64,000 nucleotides of DNA from Bidens hawaiensis (Eukaryota > Streptophyta > Magnoliopsida > Asterales > Asteraceae): the NCBI GenBank assembly GCA_021521415.1, contig JAIQDT010005439.1, positions 62,001 to 126,000 of the forward strand, in the 5' to 3' direction. Numbering within the stretch: the stretch's first letter is position 1; each line of letters begins with the position of its first letter. The position numbers and the translations under genes are program-made. The notes below the pieces were generated by a model. It was not told the DNA's origin and made no database searches. It saw only the letters and a list, made by a program, of their open reading frames with translations. Shown in pieces: positions 10,761 through 22,813 of this stretch.

Positions 10761-11970
10761 TATCTATATACGCATTTTATTTATAAGTTGGGAGAGTTGC
10801 ATTGCTCATATTCACAAACTTCTCACTAGAAGATGTATCACTTGCATTCAGCCTTAGCGTGGTGAAGACAGATGTAGCAACTTACAGATACTCCTAGAAA
10901 TACAAGATGTATCACTCGCATTCAGAAACTACTCACTAAAATAAACAACCCCTTTGAAAGTTAGTTTTTCAGTCCCCGATAATGTGAAGGCGTGTCCTTA
11001 AATTGTAACATTTGTCTTTATGATGCTAAGGCTGTATGGAAGCAGGAGAATCTGCGCCTCTTGTGAGAGCACGTACTCGATTTGCCAGCGTGACGAGATC
11101 ATATTGCTCGACTTCAATACCTACTTGAATAATGAACAAGTTAGGTATTTCCTAAATATGGTATGGATAAGAGTGGCCAATGACTTTTAAATTTTGGTCA
11201 AGCCACATACACTTTTTGGCTTCCCAAAATGTGACTGACATATATACATTGTTTGTGAAGTTCTATATGTTGCTCTCTCTGATATAATAACGTTCAAATG
11301 TTGTAATTTCTATTATATCACGGAGAGCATCATATGGAACTTCACAAACGAAGTATACATGGCGCTTAGATTTTGGAAATCCCAAAGATATATACAGCTT
11401 AGAAACCATATTAAAGTCGTTAACCACTCTTATGCATATCATGTTTTGGAAATCCCAAACTAGTTCAACCTTCAAGTATGCCTTGAAGTCGAGGGATATT
11501 ATCTCTACACGTTGGGATAGAGAGTGGGTTTTGTCACCAGAGGCGCGGACACTCTTGCGTCCTTTTAGCCTAAGCGTCTTGATGAAAAATGTGGCAACTT
11601 CAAGAAACGCCTTTACATTATCGAACATGAAAAACTCACTTTCAACAGGGTTATTGCTTCTAGTGAGTAGCTTGTAAAAGCTAGCGACATATCTTATATG
11701 TCGATTATTTGGAGAATCAAATACGACGCGTCTAATTGATGGTTACCTACAAGTATGTAGGTTACACCATCAATGGTAATATGAGCAACGACAAGCCCAC
11801 TTATCATGCCAATTTTGTTGGCATTGGTGCAAGAAAGAAAGAATTTAAACAATGCATTAAACGAACCGTTATATGATTCGTTGATTTTTATTAAACAAGT
11901 TCTAGTACAAAATAGAATGCCACAAAAAAGTCCACGTTAAATTGTATAAGAATGTTTGTGAATAATGATA
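10761..11970. repeat. 1.2-kb hairpin-forming unit, copy A
   Basis: The core is an imperfect inverted repeat with arms 10904-11289 and 11311-11696 and a 21-nt loop. Pairing is visible along the whole arm; for example TTTGTGAAGTTCTATATG at the left is matched by the complement of CATATGGAACTTCACAAA. The unit begins with an AT-rich TATACGCATTTTATTTATAA block followed by GGGAGAGTTG. That block recurs 1,210 bases later at 11971 (ATAAGCATTTTATATATAA, then GGTGGGAGAGTTG), so the unit is the first of a direct tandem pair. The right arm carries a 121-codon minus-strand frame (11263-11628) of no recognised family. Confidence 0.8.
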
Positions 11971-12026
11971 GCTATATAAGCATTTTATATATAAGGTGGG
12001 AGAGTTGTACCACTCGTATATATTCA

Positions 12027-12695
12027 CAGTGCCGGCCTAACTTTTTTAGTGGCCTAAAACGAACAAAAATTCAGGGCCTTACTTTTTTAAATCGAGTTTT
12101 AGACATTTAAAATTTTATTCATTCTACATTTTTTTGAACAACTTTATTCACTCAACTTGACATTTAACTAAATGAATAAGTTTAATATAAATTCAAAATA
12201 GTTTCATTTTTAACTAGACACTATATTTTATTTTATAACACAAGCTAGTAGATAACAACGTTAAATTTGCTTTTAAAAGATACCAACAAAAACGCGAGTG
12301 TGCTGAAATACGATATGAAAGTAACTTGATTGGAAGATAATGAAAAAACAACGTGGGCAACACCAAACATATTTGATACTTTCGACATGGATATTTTTAC
12401 AATTATAATGTTCATATGTCATATTTATCTTAAGAAAAACGAGTGTTATAAATAATACAATTTAATCTTAACTTGAACAGTTTTGACTGTTGGGAAGCTA
12501 TTGAATTAAATTTTATTTTAATAAATTAAATATAGTTAAAAGTAATAGAAAGTATTAAGTTGATGCTTATTATGGGGAAAAATGGGGAAAAAAAGAGAAA
12601 ATATTGGATTTCATATTTGGAATCATGGACTGTTGTTTCCCCTAATTTGATTTCTTATTTAAGATCCAAAAAAAAACAAAATACAAGTGATTTCT
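12027..12695. mobile_element. hAT-like non-autonomous element, copy A, cut by the duplication junction
   Basis: It begins CAGTGCCGGCC directly after TATATTCA (12019-12026). The complete right end survives only in copy C (ends GGCCGGCCCTA at 53592, followed by a second TATATTCA). Here the element is cut off at the junction with the truncated Tat LTR. Similar inverted ends and an 8-bp target duplication fit the hAT superfamily. No transposase is present. Confidence 0.75.
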
Positions 12696-12698
12696 TAT
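12688..12698. other. Segmental duplication junction A/B with templated filler
   Basis: Flank sequence ending CAAGTGAT meets LTR sequence starting TATAAATACC, with TTCT between them that belongs to neither side. The 11 bases TGATTTCTTAT across the junction are identical to 12648-12658, 40 bases upstream. The filler therefore looks copied from there with short overlaps at both ends. Confidence 0.7.
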
Positions 12699-12978
12699 AA
12701 ATACCACACCACCTCCACAGCTGGAGGCAGGCAAGAAAATATACTCTAAGTCCTTTACTCATTTTCACATCTTGATTATCTTCTCCTACAATACCTGATT
12801 CTCACGCCGGAGGGTTACCCCAAAGAGGACCCCTCTGTCCCTTTCTGAGGGGTAAGCTCACGGTGCTGTTTGTTTTGTAGGTCGAAGAACTCGTATCTCG
12901 GAAAACCATCGGTGGTATAGCACACTCATACCCGAGGAACGTTGATCGTATACAAGTAAGTCGATACACGCTTCTTCA
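12696..12978 (+). mobile_element. Truncated 5' LTR, copy B
   Basis: 283 bp equal to the last 283 bases of the 837-bp LTR (positions 555-837), starting at the TATA box. U3 is otherwise absent. The right end CTTCTTCA is intact and is followed by the primer-binding site. Confidence 0.93.
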
Positions 12979-12979
12979 T

Positions 12980-12991
12980 TGGCGCCATCAC
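12980..12991 (+). other. Primer-binding site, Tat copy B
   Basis: TTGGCGCCATCAC starts one base after the LTR end. TGGCGCC at this position is common in plant Ty3/gypsy elements. The cognate tRNA was not assigned. Confidence 0.6.
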
Positions 12992-13039
12992 CTGTTACAA
13001 CGGCAAAAAAACTAATATTTCATCAATTTTCTCTTCACC

Positions 13040-16000
13040 ATGGTTTCCGGTGTTCGAAACAATGATCAAGTTCTGGAGGATAATGAGCTTGAGGATGTTA
13101 ATGAAGGACATCAGGTTCTGAGGGCGCCGCGTGACACTGCGCGCACCACCAGTAACCATCCCTTCAACACAACACCTCATAGTCAAACTGAAACTCCCCC
13201 AGACGATCTCACGTTCCAAAATCTGACTGGTGCAAAACAAAAAGGACCAATGGGCCCGGAAGTTGAAACCAATGACCCTAAAGAATGGCTCATAAACGAA
13301 CAACGGCGTTTAATGGACAAATACAATGAGTTGGTAAAACACAAAAAGTTAGCCGATTTAACACAAAGGCTCGCATTTGATAAACAAACCATTCAGGGAA
13401 CAACAAAAAAGACGCGCGCGCTGGAAGACGGTCATTCTGTTCACACCGAACAAGCTGATGTTAGTGATGAGGAAGAGGTGCACAGCATGAAGAAGACGCG
13501 AGATACTCATGCAGGAGGTTCAAAGCTTCGCGCACACATGCACATAGCACCAGGAGCCAAAGCTGATATGGATTTATACACACCATACAACCCACAAGCG
13601 AAAGAGCAAGTGGACGTAACCACACCATATAGGCCAGCCATCTTGGTAAAACATTCAAAATTCGCTGAGCACATCGCGAAGGCTCCCATTCAACACAAAA
13701 CCAAGATGCGTTTAGGCAAGTACGATGGTACAACAGATCCAGATGATTTCTTACAAGGTTTTTATAACACTGGAAACTTAGAAAGCTGGACGATGCCAAC
13801 ATGGTGTCACATGTTTGCTCGCTGCCTCACGGGCGCAGCGCGTGTCTGGTTCGAAAGCTTGCCAACAGGACAAATCGATGGGTTCGAAGAGCTATTGGAA
13901 AAGTTCCAGGCTCACTTTGTACAGCAGCGCAGACACACGCGCGACCCCGATGACATCATGCACTGCGTACGCAGGAATGATGAAACCATTGAAGACTACA
14001 TAACTCGTTTCAATCAGGAATCTCTTGCAATTGGAGGCATCACTGAACAACTCTTGCGCGTGGCCTTTATACAAGGTGCGCGCAGTGATCAACTCCGCAG
14101 AGCTCTCGTGAGCAGAGAAGGCATGCCAACCACTTGGGCTAAGCTTATGGAAGCATCGCGAGTCTTCGCGCGAAATGAAAAACAAATTGCCCAAGACAGA
14201 GCAAGAGATAAAGGGCATCAAACAGAAGCACCACGCAACAATGAAAAGAGGCGCAAACAAAACTCCGTATGGTCCAGGTTGCAACAAACCAATTATTCTC
14301 CTACAGAAAAGCAAGTGCAACAAAGTTAACCCCAACTCCAAAAAGACATTCTTAATCGCGGAGAAGGTGACAAGAAGGAAGGCGGCAGAGAGCCTAACAG
14401 ACCTCTACCAAGAATATGGACTCCCATCACCAAAACGCCTTCGCAAGTGTTAAGCACAGAGAATGTCCAGTTTAAAAACCCCAGGCCATTACTCCATAAG
14501 GGACCACCGAACAGTGGCAAATATTGTGAGTTTCACAAATCCACAGGGCACAACACTGATGCATGCCATCATTTGAAGGATGCGATCGAAAAAGATGTGA
14601 AATCAGGCAAGTTGGCTCACCTGGTAAAAAATCCAAGACCAGAGAACGAACAACCAGACGGAGCCTCAGCCAGTAAAAAATTCAAAAGAATCTGTGTAGC
14701 TGAAGGAAGAAGGCAAGGGCAAAGATCGAGGAAGAGAAGCGCGCAAATCCAAGGGGATTGGCGCGAGCAACAAGTAATCTTTCCAAGAATCAGAGGATGT
14801 CCGTCTATCAGCAGCCCTCTAGTCATCACTGCACACATCGCTCATTATGAGGTGTCAAGAGTCCTGGTGAACACCGGTAGTGAGTCAGACATCATGTATG
14901 AGCAATGTTTCAGGAAGTTGGATCCAGAAGACCAAGCAAGGCTTGAAGTTGTGAGTGCACCAATCTCGGGTGTCTCAGACGAAATCATTCACCCCCTAGG
15001 TCAGATACAATTCGAACTAACTATGGGGGATGAGAAGCACAAGCGAGCTGAAATTGTCAACTTCCTGGTCTTGCCCACCACTTCATGCCATAGTATGATC
15101 TTGGGCAGAGGAACGATTGCCCAATTCAACGCCATACCGTCACCAGCACATGGCGCGTTGGGGTTCCCAACACCAACAGGAGTAACATTTGTGTACCGAG
15201 ATCACTTATGCGCAGTAATAAGTATACCTCGAGAGAGGAGAATGAAGCTTCCAGTGGCAAACAACGCGCCAGAGGAATGGATTCTCAACCCAAAATTCCC
15301 AGAACAAACAATCACAATCGGGGCTACGATATCAGATGACACAAGAGTGAGAATGAAAAGATTGCTCACAACGTATATGTCAGTCTTCGCGTGGCAACAT
15401 TCTGATATGACAGGGGTTCCGCGAGACCTGGCGCAACACTCTCTCAACACATTCAAGTCCGTGGAGCCAATTGCTCAAAAGAAAAGAGTCATGGGAGACG
15501 AGAAGACAAAGGCCATGAATGAGCAAGTAGAGGATCTACTGCGCGCGAATATCATTCGCCCAATACGATATCAAACATGGGTAGCCAATCCGGTGATGGT
15601 AAAGAAGAGCAATGGGTCATGGAGAATGTGCATTGATTTCAAGGACCTCAACAAGGCGTGTCCAAAAGATTGTTACCCCCTCCCAAACATTGACATGAAG
15701 GTGGACTCTGTGGTGCCGTTTAAGCTCAAATGTTTCCTGGATGCCTATAAGGGCTATCACCAAATTCAAATGGCACCACAGGATGAAGACAAGACTGCTT
15801 TCAGAACTGACAAGGGTATTTTCTGTTACACAAAAATGCCCTTTGGTTTGAAGAATGCGGGAGCCACTTACCAAAGACTCATGGATGCAATCTTCAACGA
15901 GCAGATTGGAAAAAACTTAGAAGTTTACGTAGATGATTTGGTGATTAAAAGCATGGAGGAAAAACAAATGCTCAAAGACATCGAAGAAACCCTTCGGCGC

Positions 16001-18505
16001 CTAAAGGAAGTAAACAAGAAGCTCAACCCGAGCAAATGCACATTCGGTGTTGAAGAAGGGAAATTTTTCGGCGTATTGGTCACCAAGGATGGTTTCAAGG
16101 TGAACCCAGAGAAGGTGGAGGCTATCCTTGGCATGCCTTCACCATCCACCATGAAGGAAGTTCAAAAGTTGAATGGTAGATTGGTATCAATTAACAGGTT
16201 CCTAGCAAACCATGCAAGCAAATCTACCCCATTCATTAACACACTGAGAAATTGCTTAAAGAAAAGCCAATTCAAGTGGACGCCTGAGGCCGAGCAAGCT
16301 TTCAGTGAGATAAAAGAATGTCTGATAAATCTGCCTGCGCTCACAGCTCCACTACCTGGTGAAACTTTAACATTGTACCTGTCAGCAGGAGAGCGCGCCA
16401 TTGGCGCAGTATTATTGGTGGATCGCAAGGGAATCCAAACACCAATTTATTATGTAAGTCGGGTGCTGACAGATCCTGAGACGCGCTACACCATCATAGA
16501 AAAGTTAGTTTTATCACTAACGCATGCGTCGCGCAAGCTTCACAGATATTTCAACGGTCATCCTATTGAAGTCCTGACTGATTACAACATCCAGCAAGCC
16601 TTGCGACGTCCCGCGCTCTCAGGAAGGCTGACAAAATGGGCGCTGGAATTAGGGGAACACACGATCACCTATAAGCCTCGTCCAGCAATCAAGGGACAAG
16701 TCTTAGCTGATTTCATCGCAGAAATCCCTGAAGGAAAAGTCGAAGAGGCTTAGCGCGAAGTAGACCCTCCGCAAGCCAATAATGAAGAAAACGTTTGGAG
16801 ATTATTCACTGATGGAGCTTCAAACAACGAAGGGTCCGGCGCAGGCCTCAAACTGGTGGATCCAGAAAATCATGAGTATACTTACGCAATCAGGTTGGAT
16901 TTCAAGCGCACCAACAATGAAGCTGAGTATGAAGCCCTGCTGGCTGGTTTGCGCATCGCGCACAAGTTCGGAGTTAAAAAGCTAGAGGCTCATGTAGATT
17001 CATACCTGGTAGCAGCACAAGTCAATGGCCTTTATGATGCCAAGGAGAACACCATGCCTCTGTATCTAGAGCAGGCGAAGAAACTCACCGAACATTTTGA
17101 CTTTTTCAGAATCATACACATTCCGCGCAGTGAAAATAAGTCTGCCGACGCGCTAAGCAAGATGGCATCAACCAGCTTCGATCATTTTGGCAAAGATGTC
17201 AGGGTGGAAGTAATGAGCAACCCGTCAGTGGGAGCGAAGTCTGTTCTTGTAATTCATACAACACCTTCATCATGGATAACTCCAATAATGGAATTCTTGA
17301 AGGAGGGAAAAGTACCAGACGATCGCGCACAGGCGAGGAAGATAAGACACAAGTCGCAGAACTACGAAATGCTCGATGGCACGTTATATCGACGCTCTTA
17401 TCTTGGACCACTCATGAAATGCCTAGACGCTGAGGAAGCAAGCTATGTGATCAGAGAGATACACGAAGGAATCTGTGGAATACATGCTGGCCCGCGCATG
17501 GTGGTCGCCAAGGCAATGAACGCAGGTTACTATTGGCCAGGCATGTACTTGGACGCGTTAAAAGAGATCCAAAAATGCAAAGCGTGTCAGAGCTATGCGC
17601 CAAATACCATGCGGCCAAAGAACAACTTGATTCCGGTAACCTCTGCATGGCCTTTCCACAAGTTGGCAATCGATATTGTGGGTCCCTTATCATAAGCGCC
17701 AGGGCGAGTAAAGTTTTTGGTAGTGGCAGTAGACTATTTCACAAAATGGGTTGAAGCCAAGCCACTGGCAAAAATTACAGCCGAGGCAATGAAGCAATTT
17801 ATTTGGAGCCACATCGTATGCCGTTTTGGCATGCCCATGGAAATCGTGAGCGACAATGGCAAACAATTCACTGACAGGAAGATATCCAGTTGGTTCAAGG
17901 AATTGCACATCAATCAGGTCTTCACTTCAGTATACCACCCTCAAGGGAATGGTCAAGTGGAACGCGCGAACCAAAGCTTGCTGAATGGGCTGAAGAAAAG
18001 GTTGGAGGGAGAGTCCCACGCATGGGTCGAGGAGTTACCTAATGTCCTGTGGGCGCACAGGACATTAAGCAAAACCAGTAATGGCGAGTCCCCCTTCAGC
18101 CTAACCTATGGAACGGAGGCTATGATTCCAGCAGAGATTGGATGCCCATCCTATAGAGTGCTCATGATGAGTAAGACGGATAACGAGCAAGAAAGGAGGT
18201 TGGATCTCAATTTGCTTGAGGGACGCAGAGAGGCGGCTATCATCAATTAAGCCAAATACAAGAAAAAGCTAGAAAAATACTACAATCAGCGCATGAAAGA
18301 ATGCCACTTCAAGAAGAATGATTTTGTCCTTCGGAACAATGAAGCTAGTCGCGCAATACCCCCGGGAAAGATGTCTCCCAACTGGGAGGGACCTTATCAA
18401 GTCTCGGAAGAATTGGGAAAAGGCGCATACGCTTTAAAAGATTTAAATGGAAAGAAGATCCCGCGCACATGGAACGCAGCACAACTTAGAAAATGTTTCA
18501 TGTAA
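13040..18505 (+). pseudogene. Tat gag-pol polyprotein, copy B
   Basis: One continuous frame of 1,822 codons broken by TAA at 14327, TAG at 16751, TAA at 17693 and TAA at 18248. Order: Gag core (VWFESLPTGQIDGFEELLEKF), a short Cys-His box (YCEFHKSTGHNTDACHHLK), aspartic protease, reverse transcriptase (YVDD near 15925), RNase H, a second RNase H (FTDGAS, NNEAEYEALL, HVDSYL, SADALSK, from about 16795), and integrase (zinc-binding HEGICGIHAG...CKACQ; catalytic VVAVDYFTKW, SDNGKQF, NGQVERAN). The protease motif reads NTGS where copy C has DTGS, so the catalytic Asp is lost here. The first stop is private to B (copy C reads TTA), and B lacks six bases near 13710 that C keeps. The last three stops are shared with C. 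Confidence 0.92.
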
Positions 18506-19279
18506 AAGTTGTCAAGTTTGTAATCAAGGCTTTTTAAGCCATTATGAATAATGATGCGCTCTATATGCGTTCTATTACCTTTTGCATACATGTTTCACAC
18601 TTCCCTTTATTAATTTTGAGCAATATGACAACATTGTATTGACATCAAACTAAAAATAAAACGAAGTAAAGCATACATGCGCGAGCTTCAAGCTCAGACG
18701 CATTAACGAGTTTTAACTCTAAAACGTCAGGGCCTTAGCCCAATAATATGAGCCTTAGCTCAAATTACTCATAGCATTCATCCTACGTATTGCGCAGCTG
18801 GACCATAAAAATACCTAAGCACAACTAAGGCAAAGCACATTCCAAAGCATAGTTGTTAAGGTCTCAGGTCGGGGCCGCGCATAGGATCATAATGGATATA
18901 GGCAGAGTAACACATACTGACACGTAAAGACTAAAAAACTCATTCATAATTCCCTATAATAAATGCACGATAACGTCGCGCGAAAGAGGAATAATGAAAT
19001 GCCAAGGCACGTGTCAGCATATTCAGAATATCGCAAAATAACTTGAAATATGACAACTGTTAAGGATTAAGTAAAAATAATTTCCTTACAACCTTGTTCA
19101 AGTTTCAATGTGTAAGCATACCTTATATTCAACAAGCACATACATGCAATATAAAGAGATGAATTGGGAATGCGCAAGATGCGAATAAGGGAAAAACAAA
19201 ATTTCATTCCGAAACATAGAAGTTTACAAATTTACAAATGATGAGGTAGAAACTACAAACAAAAAAAAAAGAAGGGTTT
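18506..19279. other. Spacer between Tat pol and the antisense gene, copy B
   Basis: Non-coding. It lies between two convergent transcription units and should contain the 3' ends of both. A short imperfect repeat (GGCCTTAGCCCAATAATATGAGCCTTAGCTCAA) is near 18731. The stretch is repeated at 34520-35294. Confidence 0.55.
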
Positions 19280-22200
19280 TCAATTCTCTATGTTAATATC
19301 AGCCTCTTCATCCTCCTCATCATTATTTCCTCCCTCAGCATCTGGCGCAACCCGCTCCTCGTCATCTCCAAACGTACCATAATCAAGCTGTTCGTCTTGA
19401 ATATAGTCGTCTTCTGTCATGATAGCGTCAAGAGTAGGTCCTTTGGCCACGCCAGAGCCGCTGGCAGAGGTAGCGTTGCCCGCGCCCTCATCACTGCCAC
19501 CAGTCCCTTCACATTCATCAAGTAATTTCTTTAAAGCGCCAAGATCGGGCTGGTCAGCAAGCGCGGCTATCTGCAAGTCACAAGGAACGGTATAAGTACA
19601 AAAGATTATGAAAACAAGTCAAGTAAACTTATTAAGGTTAAAATACCTGCTCAATGATGGGAATTGGAGTATTCAAGTACTTCTCCCCCACCTCAGCCAT
19701 GTCAGCGCAGACAGCGTCGAGCTGATAAGGGTAGTCGGATGGATTCTTCTTTAGCATGCCATATTCATAACCATCCTTAAACCCCTCAGCCCGACCCACC
19801 AAGCGCGACGCCGCATTACAGTCCATCACAAGGGTCTGGAACTCGTCTGAATATTTCATGGCATAAGCGCAACGAGTCACACCCTGTGAAATCAGCCAAT
19901 GACGATCCTACGCAAGAGAAGAGAAAGACGTCTCAAAAGCAGGAATCTGAGAGTTTAACAACTCAACAGTTTCTTTGGCTTGCTTCAGCTCTTCCTTTTC
20001 GGACGCCGCCGCCGCCAATGCCTCTTTCTTCTCTGCTTGCGCAGCAACAAGCTCTTCTTTCAGGCGCGCAACCTCACTTTCCAACAAAGATTTTTCAGTA
20101 TTAACCTGCGCAATAGTTCGGTCATGCGCCTCCACTACCAACTCCAGGTCACGTGCTTGACGCGCGTGCTTTGCTGCATCTGCCTCTGCCACTTGCAGTT
20201 TCTCTCGCGCAGCTTGCAGCTCAAGCCCGCGCTTCACAAAAGCAGCGTTGGAACTTGCCCGGTTCTCGCTAAGTTCTGCTTGGAGTTTCTCAGCTTTCTC
20301 TCGAGCATCAGAAAGATTCCAAGCAGAAACCTTAGCCTCTTGCTTGGCCTCCGCAAGGGCATCACGTACCTTTATATAATCATTGCGAAGCTCTTGGGAG
20401 GCAGCAAAAAACGCAGACCCAGCAAAAAGGTGGTCATTAAGCAAATCCACGCGAGCGCGGTCCTCTTGAAACCTCCTTTCAGCTGGAGGAACAGCGTGAG
20501 CCCAAAAGTCTTCACATACGCCCAAGGATTGGAATGAGCTTTCTTCAGTGATACTCCAGCTCGGGCGGTATATGTGATCGGCTCCCTACAAACACAAAGC
20601 AACGCAAAGAAACGTTTTAGTTATCTAAACACTAACTTGGAAGTCTGCACAGCGGAGCAAAATAAACTTATACCTGAAGAGAACCGGCAGGAAGATTAGT
20701 GCCAGCTGATGAGCTCCTGCCTGCCCCATGAGAAGAAGGCTGCGCCACGAAATCGCGTGGCGCTGTAGGGCTTACGCGGCCACCATCAGAATTTTCAAAA
20801 TCAACCTCCTCATCATCCTCTATAACAGGTCTCTTCTCCTGCGACTTGGAAGAATCAAAAATAGTCTCACGAGGAGGGTTGCGCGCAGGAGGAGCTGAGG
20901 GAGGTCTTGACGCTGTTAGAGTAGCGCGAAATATAGTCTCCTGCTCCTTAGTGATCCCAATAAGGGGAGATTCAGTACTTGTTGGAGCAGGAGCAGAACT
21001 AACGGCGCCAGCGCTAGCAGTGCCACCAGCAGCTTGTGTGCCAGCTATAATTCCTATGAAAAAACCAACAAGGAGAAATGATTCATGACTTGAACTAAAG
21101 GAAAAAATCAGACAATCAAAGCGCAATAAATACCTTGGCGCACCGCAGTCCACGAATTAAGCATCGCCATGAAGTCCATTTTCCCCCTTTTTGAGGGCAA
21201 AACAGAGGACTTCAAAACAACCTTCGGCATAGCCTTGGCACCTTGCTGCGCCTGAGGTTGAGCCACCAACGTTGCCGGCTCTACAAATATTTGAGTGAAA
21301 GCTTCATTAATAACTCTATCGGAATCACGTTCATAAAACCACAAAATATAAACAAAGTATACCTGTTGGAGAAGACGAAACAGCAGGCGCAGCACCGCTT
21401 CCCTTGTCCGCCGCGCGCAGAGATGAGGTGGCAGCACCATACCTCGTGTGGACTGGAGGACTGCCCACACCTTGAGGCAAAGAAGACGAGGAAAACTTGG
21501 AAGTAAAACCCTTGGTTTTCTCAAGTCCCTTCACTTGAGTAGGAGGAAGATTCTGGGCAACAGAGGCATCATCTTTTTTCTGTTTTTTACTGGCCCCTGC
21601 GCCAGTCTTGCCTTTAGCCTTGCGCTTGAGTTTTTGCGCTTCAGCTTCTTCGTCCTCCCCTTCCTCTTCCACAGGCTCCAACCCATAATTAGCGAGCGCA
21701 TCTACAATACGCGCAACAGAAATGTTAAAACCAAATTTGGTATTCTAAGGGCCTAAACACAAATACAAGGGCTTACCAGGCGCATCGCTGTCAAAGCAAA
21801 ATTCTAAGTCAACAGGGATGAACATATCATCGAAGCGATCAGGGAAAGCAACTTCCATAGCGTTCAGGGCGACAGAGCCACCTTCTGTATGCTCGTCATA
21901 GGCGGCGTGGATGTATTCCTTACTTTCTGCATAAAACAAGACAAGTGATATCAGCAAAACGAATTATTCTCGCAAAATTAATGCAATGAACAAACAACCC
22001 ACCTGAGCCATCAACATGGATGACAGGCTCAGTCTCGCTGTCAGTCCACCTCTTGCTCATACCAACCCCCACCAACGCTTCCTCGCAAATATTTTTGGCG
22101 GGGGATGGTTCAGCAGTTAATTTTTTAACCCACGTGCCTGTTGGGTTCTTAAGGACATTGTCATCCGCGGGCGCAGAAGTGATCGCGCGCATAGTCATGT

Positions 22201-22813
22201 GGATTGGAATAACACCAGCTTTGACGTAGAAAAACTTCTCAGTCCAGTCATGAAGGCTCTTAAAAGTGACAGTAGAGCATTTAACCTTCTGACTGCGCGG
22301 AGTAAACGAAAACCAAGAATCTTGAACCTTTGGTTTATAGAAATATTGAAAGCGGCGAGGAGTAGGCTCTTCGCGCTGAGCTTTGCACATAAACTCAAAA
22401 TGAGTCATGCGCAACAACCCAAAAGGGTGAACTTGGGATATGTGAATCCCATAAAATTGAAGGAGCGCACCTATAAACCTTGTCATCGGAAGACGAAGGT
22501 TACAGTGAGTAAGAAAATGAGAATATAAAGAGATATAGCCGGCGGGAGGATCCGCCGCCGTCTGCCCGGCTGCCGGGAGCAGACAACCATACTCAGGGAG
22601 AAAACCCCGTGAAGCAATGAGACTATCAAGCTCAGGCTGTTTCAACTTGCAGGGGATCTCGTCCCATCTTTTCGCCATTTTATTCTTTCCCCCCTCCTCC
22701 GACGAAGCCTCGGCAACCCGAATACCCTTGCCGGTTTTCTTCAAAGTAGACATAACCACTGATTTTACACGGCCTTTACTAGGGGAAATTGTGGTGTCTG
22801 GGTTATCAGACAT
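19280..22813 (-). pseudogene. Tat antisense gene (aORF), seven exons, copy B
   Basis: Exons on the minus strand: 22813-22003, 21926-21777, 21701-21363, 21280-21134, 21053-20674, 20585-19647 and 19570-19280. All six introns have GT-AG ends, and phases join without a break (lengths 811, 150, 339, 147, 380, 939 and 291; total 3,057, divisible by three). The product would be about 1,018 residues. Exon 1 has a globular part (YISLYSHFLTHCNLRLPMTR...FYGIHISQVHPFGLLRMTHF) resembling Pfam Transposase_28, 'Putative gypsy type transposon'. Exon 3 has a basic nuclear-type stretch (KLKRKAKGKTGAGASKKQKK), exon 6 a long Ala/Glu/Lys coiled coil, and exon 7 an acidic tail. One in-frame TAG at 19908-19910, shared with copy C, breaks exon 6. 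Extra and antisense frames are known in Tat elements, but their function is not established. Confidence 0.8.

Noticed and set aside
11263..11628. 121-codon open frame on the minus strand, present in all three segmental copies
   Set aside because: It lies in one arm of the hairpin, has no recognised domain, and the homologous region in unit D is broken by stops. Kept only as part of the hairpin unit.
13040..18505. Possibility that the four in-frame stops are programmed read-through sites
   Set aside because: They use both TAG and TAA, lie at unrelated places, and one is absent from copy C. Decay is simpler.
19975..20537. Long open frames on the plus strand opposite the coiled-coil exon
   Set aside because: They mirror the Ala/Glu/Lys-rich codons of the antisense gene; the minus-strand reading has the splice sites and coiled-coil pattern.
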